Assembly: GCA_951217055.1 (NCBI GenBank)
Contig: OX578282.1
Location: 46,310,329-46,374,328 of the forward strand
Direction of reading: 5' to 3'
Source of the DNA: Gerris lacustris
Taxonomy: Eukaryota; Arthropoda; Insecta; Hemiptera; Gerridae
Length of the DNA stretch: 64,000 nucleotides
Below, in pieces: positions 49,641-59,323 of this stretch (positions are counted from its first letter, which is position 1; each line of letters begins with the position of its first letter). Below the pieces are notes generated by a model. That model ran no database searches. It saw only the letters and a program-made list of their open reading frames with translations, and was not told where the DNA came from. The position numbers and the translations under genes were made by a program.

Positions 49641-50747
49641 GAGGTACATACAATATCTCCAGTAGGGAGAAAATATACATTTTACCTCCAGTAGGGAGAA
49701 AATATAAATTTTTTCATCTATTGCACAGTTTTTATTTATTATATTAATAAATAACAATAAGTGTTAGCACTTTTAATAGCAGATATAAGAGACTCAATAT
49801 TAAAAACAAATAAGAATTAGAATTAAGCTCAAATAGAAGGTTTTCACAACCTGCGATTTCAACAACTTCATTACATTAGCCATTCATTCTCTACTATTTA
49901 TAAAATAATTAAGTTGGCAATTCCTCTTTTTCTCCCTACTTTACTTTTTCGCCTACTTTTACTTTTTCTCCCTACTTTTGAGTTCAGGGAAGAAAAGACT
50001 TACTTTAGTCCCTCTAAACTAATTCAAAATCATAGCTTTTTCTCCCAACTAGAGATAAAATAAATATTTCTTAAATTTGGTAAAAGAAAACACAGAAAAT
50101 TTCTTTATGTGATAAAGTAAAAAACAACTTCTCAACGCATGTAACAATCAAAATGGCACAATTAAAAATTTAAACATCAAAATTGTAATTAAGTTACACA
50201 CAAATTAAAGATATATTCCAAGTTTGATTGAAAAAATATTTACATATTTCGAAAAACATACACACAACAAAAAACCCTCTTAATTGGTGTGGTTAAAAGA
50301 GATATAATGTAAAAGAAACATGGAGCTGATTAAATGCAAGATAAAAGCAAATAAGACTCCACGAGTAAAATGAAAACAGAGTTTATTTAATTATTGTCAA
50401 TACTGACATTTTATTTCTATTAAAATAAGTAGCAGACAAAACTAAATACAAAGATTTTCTTTATAATATTAGTTTTCTAAAAGTTTACTTGAAAGAATAA
50501 AATATTGACTGGTTTATTGTAAGGAGTAATTACGATATTGTAAATAGAGAATAATAAGAAATTTAATGTGGAGAATCAGTGAAGAATAATGTAATCAATT
50601 CTAATAACTGTACACTCGAGTTTAATAAAAAAAATACTTTGAAAACAAGTTAACAAGCAACTCTACGTAATAGAATCAAATATATGCAACAAAACAAACT
50701 TCAACTAACAATAATTATACAATTGTACAATACAATTGTACAATTGT

Positions 50748-50750
<3 letters not shown>
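49641..50750. other. No gene recognised; CT-rich patch
   Basis: After the 29-bp duplication at about 49657-49714, a pyrimidine-rich stretch at 49926-49979 repeats CTTTTTCTCCCTACTTT, the complement of the GGGAGAAA phrase on the left, so the two may be remains of one larger foldback. The rest is AT-rich. Confidence 0.45.

Positions 50751-50833
<83 letters not shown>
50751..50833. repeat. (AT)n microsatellite, about 83 bp
   Basis: Pure AT array preceded by four ACAATTGTACAAT-like palindromic units (about 50717-50750). Confidence 0.97.
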
Positions 50834-50835
<2 letters not shown>

Positions 50836-51120
50836 CGTAGAAAATAGCCATTATGAGGTAAGTACCATTGAATTAGAAGTAGAATGTAGTAATTCAGATT
50901 AAATAAACGAGATAATTTCTTTTCTTTATAAAATAAAAATAATAATAGGGACAGGAGATTTTACTTATTACTTGATAGTCTACCATCATCATAAAGAAAT
51001 TGAAAGGTCATGTTATCTCTAGAACAATACAGCTTTGAAAATTAACAGTCAAACAATTTTCAATAGTAGATAATTATGTGATTAAAAAATGTGAGATACG
51101 TAAAAAATAGATTTTAAATT

Positions 51121-51265
51121 AATCAGTCTAAAAAGTACAATGCCTTTAACAGATCAGGATGTAACATATTAATTCATTTAACAAATATTTATCTGAGAAG
51201 AAATTTCAAGGAGACACTATCAGAGTCTTACTTACAGCATCAATATAAAAGGAAAAAGACAAAAG
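51121..51265 (+). repeat. Dispersed direct repeat, copy 2
   Basis: Matches 47848-47989 in order and direction with scattered substitutions and a few extra bases near the end. Confidence 0.75.
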
Positions 51266-51649
51266 ATATCAACTGAAATAAAACTGATTAATTAAACACA
51301 AAATAAGAGTTTTATCTGAAACTCACCAATAATGAATTATGAATTTAGAGAAATGTATATGATTATTGTAAAATAACCACGACCTAACAAAATGACAACC
51401 ACGAATCCCATTTTTATAGAATGCCAATAAGCTGGCAATGTCCAAACATACATCCATATTCTTGTTCCACATTATTATTTCTAATTTCTTCCTGTTTCTA
51501 TATTTTGTCCCTACATTCTAATTTATTTTATAGAGAATAAATATTTAAGAGCATATAGTATTTATTTTCTACAGTAAAATAAGAAAATCTAGGGAAAATA
51601 CAGAAGCAGGAATAAAATTAGAAACGGAATTCTTGTTAATCGCGAATTT
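51266..51649. other. No gene recognised; AT-rich spacer
   Basis: Nothing recognisable between the dispersed repeat and the satellite. Confidence 0.5.
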
Positions 51650-52704
51650 CAGTTAGTAGTGGTTCCAAGGAGTTTACAACCCCAAACAGATATATTAGAG
51701 GTTCCAAGGAGTTTACAACCCCAAACAGATATATTAGAGGTTCCAAGGAGTTTACAACCCCAAACAGATATATTAGAGGTTCCAAGGAGTTTACAACCCC
51801 AAACAGATATATTAGAGGTTCCAAGGAGTTTACAACCCCAAACAGATATATTAGAGGTTCCAAGGAGTTTACAACCCCGAACAGTTAGTAGTGGTTCCAA
51901 GGAGTTTACAACCCCAAACAGATATATTAGAGGTTCCAAGGAGTTTACAACCCCAAACAGATATATTAGAGGTTCCAAGGAGTTTACAACCCCAAACAGA
52001 TATATTAGAGGTTCCAAGGAGTTTACAACCCCGAACAGTTAGTAGTGGTTCCAAGGAGTTTACAACCCCAAACAGATATATTAGAGGTTCCAAGGAGTTT
52101 ACAACCCCGAACAGTTAGTAGTGGTTCTAAGGAGTTTAAAACCGCTAACAGTTAGAAGTGGTTCCAAGGAGTTTACAACCCCAAACAGTTAGTAGAGGTT
52201 CCAAGGAGTTTACAACCCCAAACAGATATATTAGAGGTTCCAAGGAGTTTACAACCCCGAACAGTTAGTAGTGGTTCCAAGGAGTTTACAACCCCAAACA
52301 GATATATTAGAGGTTCCAAGGAGTTTACAACCCCAAACAGATATATTAGAGGTTCCAAGGAGTTTACAACCCCGAACAGTTAGTAGTGGTTCCAAGGAGT
52401 TTACAACCCCAAACAGATATATTAGAGGTTCCAAGGAGTTTACAACCCCGAACAGTTAGTAGTGGTTCCAAGGAGTTTACAACCCCAAACAGATATATTA
52501 GAGGTTCCAAGGAGTTTACAACCCCAAACAGATATATTAGAGGTTCCAAGGAGTTTACAACCCCGAACAGTTAGTAGTGGTTCTAAGGAGTTTAAAACCG
52601 CTAACAGTTAGAAGTGGTTCCAAGGAGTTTACAACCCCAAACAGTTAGTAGTGGTTCCAAGGAGTTTACAACCCCAAACAGTAAGTAGTGGTTCCAAGGA
52701 GTTT
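51650..52704 (+). repeat. Satellite array of 37- and 39-bp units, 27 copies
   Basis: All units start GGTTCCAAGGAGTTTACAAC or a close variant. Type A is 39 bp and ends with CAAACAGATATATTAGA; type B is 37 bp and ends with CGAACAGTTAGTAGT; type C (37 bp) carries GGTTCTAAGGAGTTTAAAAC; B' and B'' are minor B variants. Reading from 51661 the order is AAAAAB AAAB AB C B' AB AAB AB AAB C B' B'', then a 15-bp truncated unit. A repeated C-B' block (52123-52196 and 52579-52652) shows that multi-unit blocks were copied. Units within a type are essentially identical, implying recent homogenisation. The overlapping repeat frames on both strands are by-products. Confidence 0.97.
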
Positions 52705-53213
52705 TTTTTTGTTTTTTTTCCGGGGTGCTTTTACACCTGAAGACTCAGGCCACTTAGGTGGGCCCATCGAACAAACCCGGGTTAGGGACCGAAATCTTCG
52801 CACTTTTGAGAAGATGTGGTCGGTAACCATGACTCCCCTCCTGGTTGTATTACAACCAGTAGTGTCATCATCATGGTTTCCAGGCCGAAACCTGGTGGCG
52901 CCACTCTTTTGAGGAGCTTCCCATATATTGAGAGACAGATCGGGGCAGGGTAAGGCAGCATAGTTTTCTTCAACTACAGAAATATGCGAAACCACACGAA
53001 TTGAGAGACAGATCAGGGCAGGGCAAGGCAGCACAGTTTTCTTCAACTACAGAAATATGCGAAACCCCACGAATTGAGAGGCAGAGCAGGGCAGGGTAGT
53101 ACGTAGTACTACGCCACACCTGGCCTTGCCGACGCTAGAGTAGAAGATCTCAATTCGCGCGGTTTCGTATATTTCTGCGGATTAAAAACTGTGCTGCCCT
53201 GCCCTGCGTCTCA
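52705..53213. repeat. GC-richer repeat with 73-bp units that fold back
   Basis: After T runs, a GC-rich unique part (52725-52920) is followed by 73-bp direct copies at 52927-52999 and 53000-53072 and a partial copy from 53073. An inverted copy lies at 53146-53213. Shared landmarks are ATTGAGAGACAGAT, GGGCAGGGCAAGGCAGCA and CAGAAATATGCGAAACC. Overlapping frames of 126 and 74 codons show no known domain. The two T runs at 52704-52720 that truncate the last satellite unit may mark the end of an inserted element. Confidence 0.75.
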
Positions 53214-53560
53214 ATATGCGCCCGGCTTTAAAGACTATCAAAATAGTAAGATTTTTCAGAGTAATAAAAGATCTATTAAAGGAAAAAAAAAAAAAAAAAG
53301 AAAGTAATTTAAGTACTAAAGTAACGTGTTATTTATAAAGAGGAAGCACTAATAAATTCATTACTCAAATTCAAATATTTAATTGGTACGGAAATGTATT
53401 CAAATGTCTTTAGTTTTTTTCTTTTAAAACTGAAGATAGAAAACAATAAAACATGAAAAATACATTTACTAATATATAGAAAATATTATAAGTAGGTGTA
53501 TTCATATTTGAACCTATTTGTTTTAATATTTTAACTTAAAAGATAATATAGCAAGGTTAG
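53214..53560. other. No gene recognised
   Basis: AT-rich, with an A run at 53282-53299. Confidence 0.5.
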
Positions 53561-53624
53561 TGAATTTAAAAAAACAAAAAACAATCCTGTTGCTAAAGTT
53601 TGTGATGAAATCATTAATCAGTGT

Positions 53625-53903
53625 ATGTTTCCTTGTCTGAGATTGCCGATCTATTTAAATAGATTCAATTTACTTAGTTACAAGTTGATGTTAGGACTTA
53701 GTCAGGAGGGTGGTCCCTACAGTCAGGATGGATCCAAACTACCTTTTGCATCATTTATCTCAGTCAAATTAAAGCGAAACCCATTTATTCAACAAGCCAC
53801 ACTCACATCTGACTCTCCTTCAAATATATCTACCATTAACTCATTTGAGAGAAAAAAAAGGAAATCAAATACGCAAGCAAGTTTATTAAATGTGAGCAAT
53901 TAA
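53625..53903 (+). CDS. Open frame of 92 codons, unrecognised
   Basis: From the first Met the frame has 92 codons, and it is open upstream to about 53553, reading CDEIINQC before the Met. The composition is less repetitive than other short frames in this window, and the C-terminus is Ser/Thr/Asn-rich with a basic ERKKRKSN patch. No domain, signal peptide or membrane segment is evident, and no neighbouring exon can be proposed. It could be a chance frame, an exon or a transposon relic. Confidence 0.18.
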   Translation: MFPCLRLPIYLNRFNLLSYKLMLGLSQEGGPYSQDGSKLPFASFISVKLKRNPFIQQATLTSDSPSNISTINSFERKKRKSNTQASLLNVSN

Positions 53904-54261
53904 CTTTATACTTTATGTAAGACATTAATTATGTATTTTCAAATAGTAAAATAGATTACTCATTTTATTGCCAAATACTAGTAGCTGAATGAGGCAAAGA
54001 AATAAGATACTGGTTCTCGACAATCCCTTTATTTATGACAAAGGCGAAGCTAGCTATCAACTGTGAGTGTTTAACGCCAGCGCTAGAAAGAATGAATTTA
54101 GATTGAACTGGGAGAAAATTAATATAACCTAATTGTGGTTTTGACAATATATACAATAGCAGATAATTCTATAATTTGATGATAATTATGAATAGATATA
54201 TCGGTACCAATCAGTGTTAATTTAAAAAAAAAAAAATTGTTTGACGATAAATGAATGAGAT

Positions 54262-54424
54262 ACACTATTAAAGTTAGAACCTCGATAAGAAGTGTCTCAA
54301 GGGGATTAGGGAAACAGTCTTGTTATCGAGGTGCTCTTTTTGTTGAGGGTCGTGTTATCAAGGTTATTTTGGACTGATTAGTCGTGTTATCGAGGTTATG
54401 CAATCACTAACGGGTTCTACTGTA
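54262..54424. mobile_element. pogo/Tigger-like MITE remnant
   Basis: The right end reads GGGTTCTACTG followed by TA, the complement of the CAGTAGAACC start typical of pogo/Tigger elements. The left side has GTTAGAACCTCGATAAG after TACACTATTAAA, a disturbed version of the same end. Between them GTTATCGAGGT-type repeats occur at about 54321, 54381 and, as GTTATCAAGGT, 54354, as in the subterminal regions of such elements. It is about 160 bp with no transposase. Confidence 0.6.
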
Positions 54425-54442
54425 TTATATGTTACTATAGAC

Positions 54443-54539
54443 TGTGAAGTGAGTTTTTTCTTAACCGCGGCAATTATATTTACTGTCGAGCGAAGCGAGT
54501 TAGTAAATATTGCCAAGGTAAAGAAAAAAACACTTCACA
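54443..54539. repeat. Foldback hairpin, about 40-bp arms
   Basis: The arms 54443-54484 (TGTGAAGTGAGTTTTTTCTT...) and 54502-54539 (...AAAAACACTTCACA) pair with a few mismatches around the centre GTCGAGCGAAGCGAG. Confidence 0.85.
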
Positions 54540-54822
54540 ATCGTGTAGCAGTGTAGCATAATATATTATTTTTTCCGAGGTAGCAGACAATGAAAAAGTA
54601 ACTTTTTTTAAAATAAAAACAGAACATAACATACGAAAAAAAACAAATTTTTATAGCAAACAAAAAAACAAGTTAAAAAAGAAACCTAAAAGAGGTTCCA
54701 CTATAAAAAAAAGAACTAACGCATTGACATCTAGTGGATTTAATCGTACTAAGAAGCGTGTACTTGATTGCAGCGCTAAAAACGGCACTTTTGATAACTA
54801 CCCGTAGGATGTAAAAAAAATT

Positions 54823-54842
54823 TTTACCTCCTAGGAGGTAAA
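54823..54842. repeat. Perfect 20-bp palindrome
   Basis: TTTACCTCCTAGGAGGTAAA, flanked by A and T runs that partly extend the symmetry. Confidence 0.9.
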
Positions 54843-54876
54843 CATTTTTTTTTTAAATACAATTTTGGAGTAATGA

Positions 54877-54986
54877 AATAGTACATTACGCGTCGAGTGC
54901 GGAAAGTAGCATTTTGCATGCGAGGGTGGTAAAACCACACGAGCAATGCAAAATGCCGTTTTCGCACGAGTTGCGTACCGTACTTT
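54877..54986. repeat. Imperfect foldback, about 52-bp arms
   Basis: The arms 54877-54929 and 54935-54986 pair with several mismatches: ATAGTACATTACGCGTCGAG against the complement of CTCGTGCG/TTGCGTACCGTACTT, and GCATTTTGCAT against ATGCAAAATGC. The loop is about 5 bp. Confidence 0.8.
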
Positions 54987-55435
54987 ATCTACGATTGTTA
55001 GATTTAAATAATAAATACAGAAAAAAATAAACTTGCTGTGTGGCTGTATGTAAGTTCGTATCTCTCTCTTGATAAAGATGGCATTAATTCATTAGTTCTA
55101 TTTTTTGCCGAATTAATTATTTCTGGAGGAGTATTATTCTCCACATTTTCGTCAAAGTCACTTGATTCACTCATTTTTTTTCACTAAAAAACTCGATATA
55201 AACAGTTACTTTAATAAAAGGACAGCAAATTATTTTTGTTAAATGTAAACAAACTTGCTAATCGTGCGTAAAGCTGAAGAATTCCTCTTCTTTACCGCGC
55301 TAGCGTGGTAAAGAAGAGGAATTATTCAGAACTATGAGACGCGCATGCGCTATGATTACAAGTACGTAAATAATCACTTTCTACGCATCTAAACAAAGAG
55401 ATAATGTTTATATTTCGTATCAATCGTAGATAAAG
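54982..55435. mobile_element. Possible element with 15-bp inverted ends
   Basis: CTTTATCTACGATTG at 54982-54996 is exactly inverted at 55421-55435. The left copy overlaps the right arm of the neighbouring foldback. A third hairpin (55280-55323) lies inside. The element boundary is uncertain. Confidence 0.4.
55280..55323. repeat. Hairpin with 17-bp perfect arms
   Basis: AATTCCTCTTCTTTACC and GGTAAAGAAGAGGAATT enclose a 10-bp, itself nearly symmetrical, centre; allowing one mismatch the arms reach 21 bp. Confidence 0.92.
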
Positions 55436-55439
55436 ATTT

Positions 55440-57320
55440 TTAAGTCCACGTAATGAAAAAATGGATTTTAGCTATGTTTTTAGGCTCTAAAGTCACTATT
55501 TCACAGCCTAACACGGAAAAATATATATAACAATATTATAAATTATTATTAACACATATTGTAAATAATGTTTCATTCTTCTACAGTAATAGCCACTCGT
55601 AAAAATTATTAGATAAGAGAGAATAAACAACCGTGACATCTAATTACTTATATTACTAATTAACACCTCACATTCTATTCTACAGAGTTTAGCCATTTAT
55701 AAAAATTTATAGATAAGGAAAAATAAGTAAATAAGTAATTAACATTAATATTAAGCTCTTGTGAATAATGCTTAATTATATTTTTCAGCAATAACTATTC
55801 CATGTTAATAGTTAATTATGATTTAGGTAAAATATCTATACATCACTTTTATCATTCACAATATTCCTTCTATATTATTTCTTTTTCAGAATAATAACTA
55901 ATCTTAGAGAATAAAAAGAATATCAATTTCCAATTGTAATTATATAATTTACTAGTAGCATGTTACATTCATTTTACATTAATTTCAGATCATTTTACAC
56001 CTTAAAGCATAAGGGTGAAGTTTTAATTAATTATTCACTTCCTCTAGTTATTAGCATAAACTACATACTATAAAAACTACTATTAACACCATTACGCACC
56101 CGTGGCCTTTTTTCATTCATTATATTTTACAATAATTTCATTCTTATATTCTATACCAACCATTTAGCATAAGTGAGAAGATAGGGGTGATTAGATGAAT
56201 TAATCGTAACTTCCTTTGTTGATAACAATAAATAATAACCTATAACAAAATTAATTTCCACAGCCCAATACGATACAAAGAAAATATAAAACTATTACGA
56301 TGTTTATTTTATACATACATACGTCAAAGCATATATAATAGGAGATTATAGATTAGTTAGAGATTTTAATAATTTATGTTTAAAATAACTTAAACTACAT
56401 TTTATATTTAACTTTTCAATTTTATTTTTAAAATGTATTAAAATAGAGAAAAAAATAACTACACAAAAGAGTTAAATTAAAATGTCAACGGCAGATACAA
56501 CCTATTACACCAGATAATGAGAAAATTGCAAGAAGATGGTTTTCCTTTGTTTTACATCTTATCACTTATTGTTGTTTAACTGGTTTCTTTATAAATTTAA
56601 TTTCTATGATAACTTTCTAAATTCAGGTAAATATTTCTCAGTTTAACCCTCTTTTGATTCAAAAAATTAACAGTTAATAAATTGATAATAATATTTAAAA
56701 ATATGTTTAAATAAATACTAGAGTACTTTATGTGGATTGGATATAAGGATCTAATACTATTCTGGTTAAACTCAATTTTACCACAATTAAGCAATGATGC
56801 TGGCCTTATAAGATGCCATTGGCTGCTTTAAAAATATTATAACCTATTTCTAAAAGACAGACTCTAAAATTATTTTTGTAGAAGTTGAAAATTATTTATT
56901 ACACGATTTCCTTGTCTCCCCCTCCAAAAAAAGAATTATTAAAAAATTAATCAAATATATAAAACATCCTATATCAAAAATTTTTAGGTATATCTTTTTG
57001 TTAGTAAATTCATGAAAATTATTATTTTATTTAATATTTCCCTGAAATTTTTGAAGCTTTCATTTTATCCATTGTCGGATAAAATTTTAACTTTGTCAAT
57101 GAGTAAACAATATTAAAATATTTATACTAAATGAAATAAAAAATATTATTATCAAGCATCTTAAATGCCTTTAATCTAAAATATTTAACGCAATATCTGG
57201 ATGAACAAAGATGTGAAGTAGTAAACAAAAGTGATAGACAGCTTAAATTTTCAAAAAATCGCTCAGCTTTTTAATTTTCAAAACAAATCTAGATCTCCAC
57301 CTACGATATCACTCAGCACT
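55440..57320. other. No gene recognised; AT-rich spacer
   Basis: Very AT-rich; several AATAACTA-type phrases recur loosely but no regular array. A 65-codon minus-strand frame at 56597-56794 has no features. Confidence 0.5.
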
Positions 57321-57331
57321 CACACACACAA

Positions 57332-57376
<45 letters not shown>
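57321..57376. repeat. (CA)n-(AT)n-(TG)n microsatellite
   Basis: A short CA run, an AATATATAT bridge and about 38 bp of TG; the CA and TG parts are complementary and could fold back. Confidence 0.93.
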
Positions 57377-57378
<2 letters not shown>

Positions 57379-58734
57379 TGTATATATACATATAATTCAT
57401 AACAAATAAATAAAAAACGAAAAAATGAACATTTTTTTATTTGTTTGTTGTAACTTGATTAAATATGCAACCTTGCCTCAATATTTCAAAGCTTCAAAGA
57501 TTGTTAACATGTTGTATATATAAATATATACATAAAGCAAAAAAAAACAACAAAAACAAAAGAACAAAAAAAAACAAAACAGACAGACGGACAGGTAAAT
57601 TATAATCTAACGTGTTTCATCTTTGAACTGAGGCAAAGAAGTTGACTGAACCAAAACAACGACGAAGCTAAGAAGATATACGAGAGAGAATCACGGTTCA
57701 AAAATAACTCGAAGAACTTCAATGAAATACGGATTTTTAAAATTTAGAACACAATTAATAAAATGAACACAGAACTGAATGAGACTCTTTCCTTCAGGTT
57801 CTTAATCTGAGGGGTTCTTGATCTGTTAATATTCGTTTGTATGATAGCGTTATATATTATTTTTAGCGGATATATTATTTTATTATATATTTTACTTCGT
57901 AGGACACTGCGATAAGTATAAAAAGTTCTAGATCTTAAAGTAGAAACTGTGCCTCGGTGGATTGTTGTTTCAATATTTACCTCACAGTGGAAGAGCATCT
58001 TCAAAAAAGTATATGTTACTTGTAAAAAAATCTAACTTTAGATTTTCAAATGAAAATGTATTCTTATACTTTAGATTTTGAAACGTTTCCTGATGCTAGA
58101 GCGAAACAGGCAGTCTTGTACCAATCTTTTGTCCCTAGAAGATTATAAATATTTTAAAGGATCAATAATATATAAAAAAAAAATTGCAATTGGTATTACA
58201 TGAGACTTGATCGCCACCTGAAGTTGACTTAAGATTAATCAAAGTATTGTTAAAGTATCTGTTATTAAATGTTAATTTAAGGAGGTCTGGACAATAGTAT
58301 TATAAGAAAAAATCGATTGTAAGTATTCAATTTATATAATATAATTCACCAGTTATTCATAGTTTTCGGAACAATTATGAAAGTTGAAAGATAAAGAAAA
58401 TTTATTGGCAAAAAAAAAATTTATAAAAGTGGAGTTAAAATAATTAATATTTATTTGAACTAGTCATTCGAAATATATTTTTGTTTTTAAAAAGAAACAA
58501 ACAAAAAAAATAAATAAAAATAAACGGAGTAAATATACCGAAATTAATTTTATCAAAAGATTTTTCTTTCGCTCTAATTCAAATCGACCCTGAAATTTTG
58601 TACATTCCATCGCCATAACATAGTGGTCGAATGAATAATGTTCGTTTTTACTGTTTTCAACTGATTTATTTTAAAAACTGTTTTTTATGTTATGAGTATA
58701 TTATTGTACTAATTTTTGTAATAGTACTTATTAT
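57377..58734. other. No gene recognised; AT-rich spacer
   Basis: An 86-codon minus-strand frame (57744-58004) shows no domain. A string resembling a broken hammerhead (CCTGATGCTAGAGCGAAAC, near 58090) lacks the GA of the core. Confidence 0.5.
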
Positions 58735-59065
58735 AGTACTTTTAAAGTATTGGAGTAAATAAATGTATGTCTGTGGGTATGTGAAAGAGAAACTACTGCG
58801 CGCATAGAAAGGTTGAAACTTATATGGGACCAACAATAGGGCTAGTTATGACCCATCTTACAAAATTCATTTAAGTCGGACAAGTAGTTTTTAAGATGAT
58901 GGTTCGCAAAAATTGAGCAACAGACCGACTGACAGACATGGAACCAAACATTTCCCTGATGTCTGAAACGGATTTCTGTCTTGGAATTTTTGAGACCTAA
59001 AAAATGTTTATTCTTCAGAACGATCACATACCTTCCGTTACCTACGGTACTCTCAGAAGTAAAAA
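58735..59065 (+). repeat. Dispersed family X, copy F (3' part)
   Basis: Carries the family order from GGAGTAAATAAATGTATG through GAAACTTATATGGGACCAAC, AGACCGACTGACAGACATGG, TTCCCTGATGTCTGAAACGG and AACGATCACATACCTTCCGT. The first part of the family is missing or too decayed to see. Confidence 0.7.
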
Positions 59066-59219
59066 AAAGTTTACTATACAAATTCTTCAAAGACATCCAC
59101 AAGACTAAAAAAATAGTCATATATAAGAAATAAAATGTGCTATTATACGAAAATATATTGCAGTATATAAGGAGAAATTAACCGTTTATTTTTCATTCTT
59201 TTTTTTTTTTTAAGTAAAG

Positions 59220-59323
59220 GCTCCATACACGATCAAACAATTTGCGCAAACATTTTGCGCAAATGTCAAACAGCCCCATACACAGTCAAAATGTTTGCGC
59301 AAACATTTTGACCGTGTATGGGG
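59220..59323. repeat. Palindromic MITE-like segment
   Basis: At 59274-59323 two 25-bp arms (CCCCATACACAGTCAAAATG... and ...CATTTTGACCGTGTATGGGG) meet without spacer around TTTGCGCAAA with a single mismatch. A related half with CCATACACGATCAAAC and two TTTGCGCAAA palindromes lies just upstream from 59222. It looks like nested or duplicated ends of a small transposon. Confidence 0.8.

Noticed and set aside
51636..52574. Multiple overlapping repeat-protein frames across the satellite
   Set aside because: They occur on both strands and in several frames and are broken wherever a 37-bp unit replaces a 39-bp one; the satellite is sufficient explanation.
55268..55325. CTGAAGA directly before the hairpin at 55280-55323
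   Set aside because: No GAAA follows the hairpin and the hairpin overlaps the core bases; it is a simple foldback.
58080..58115. CCTGATGCTAGAGCGAAAC resembling a hammerhead
   Set aside because: The core lacks the GA after CUGAU, and stem II would have a two-base loop.
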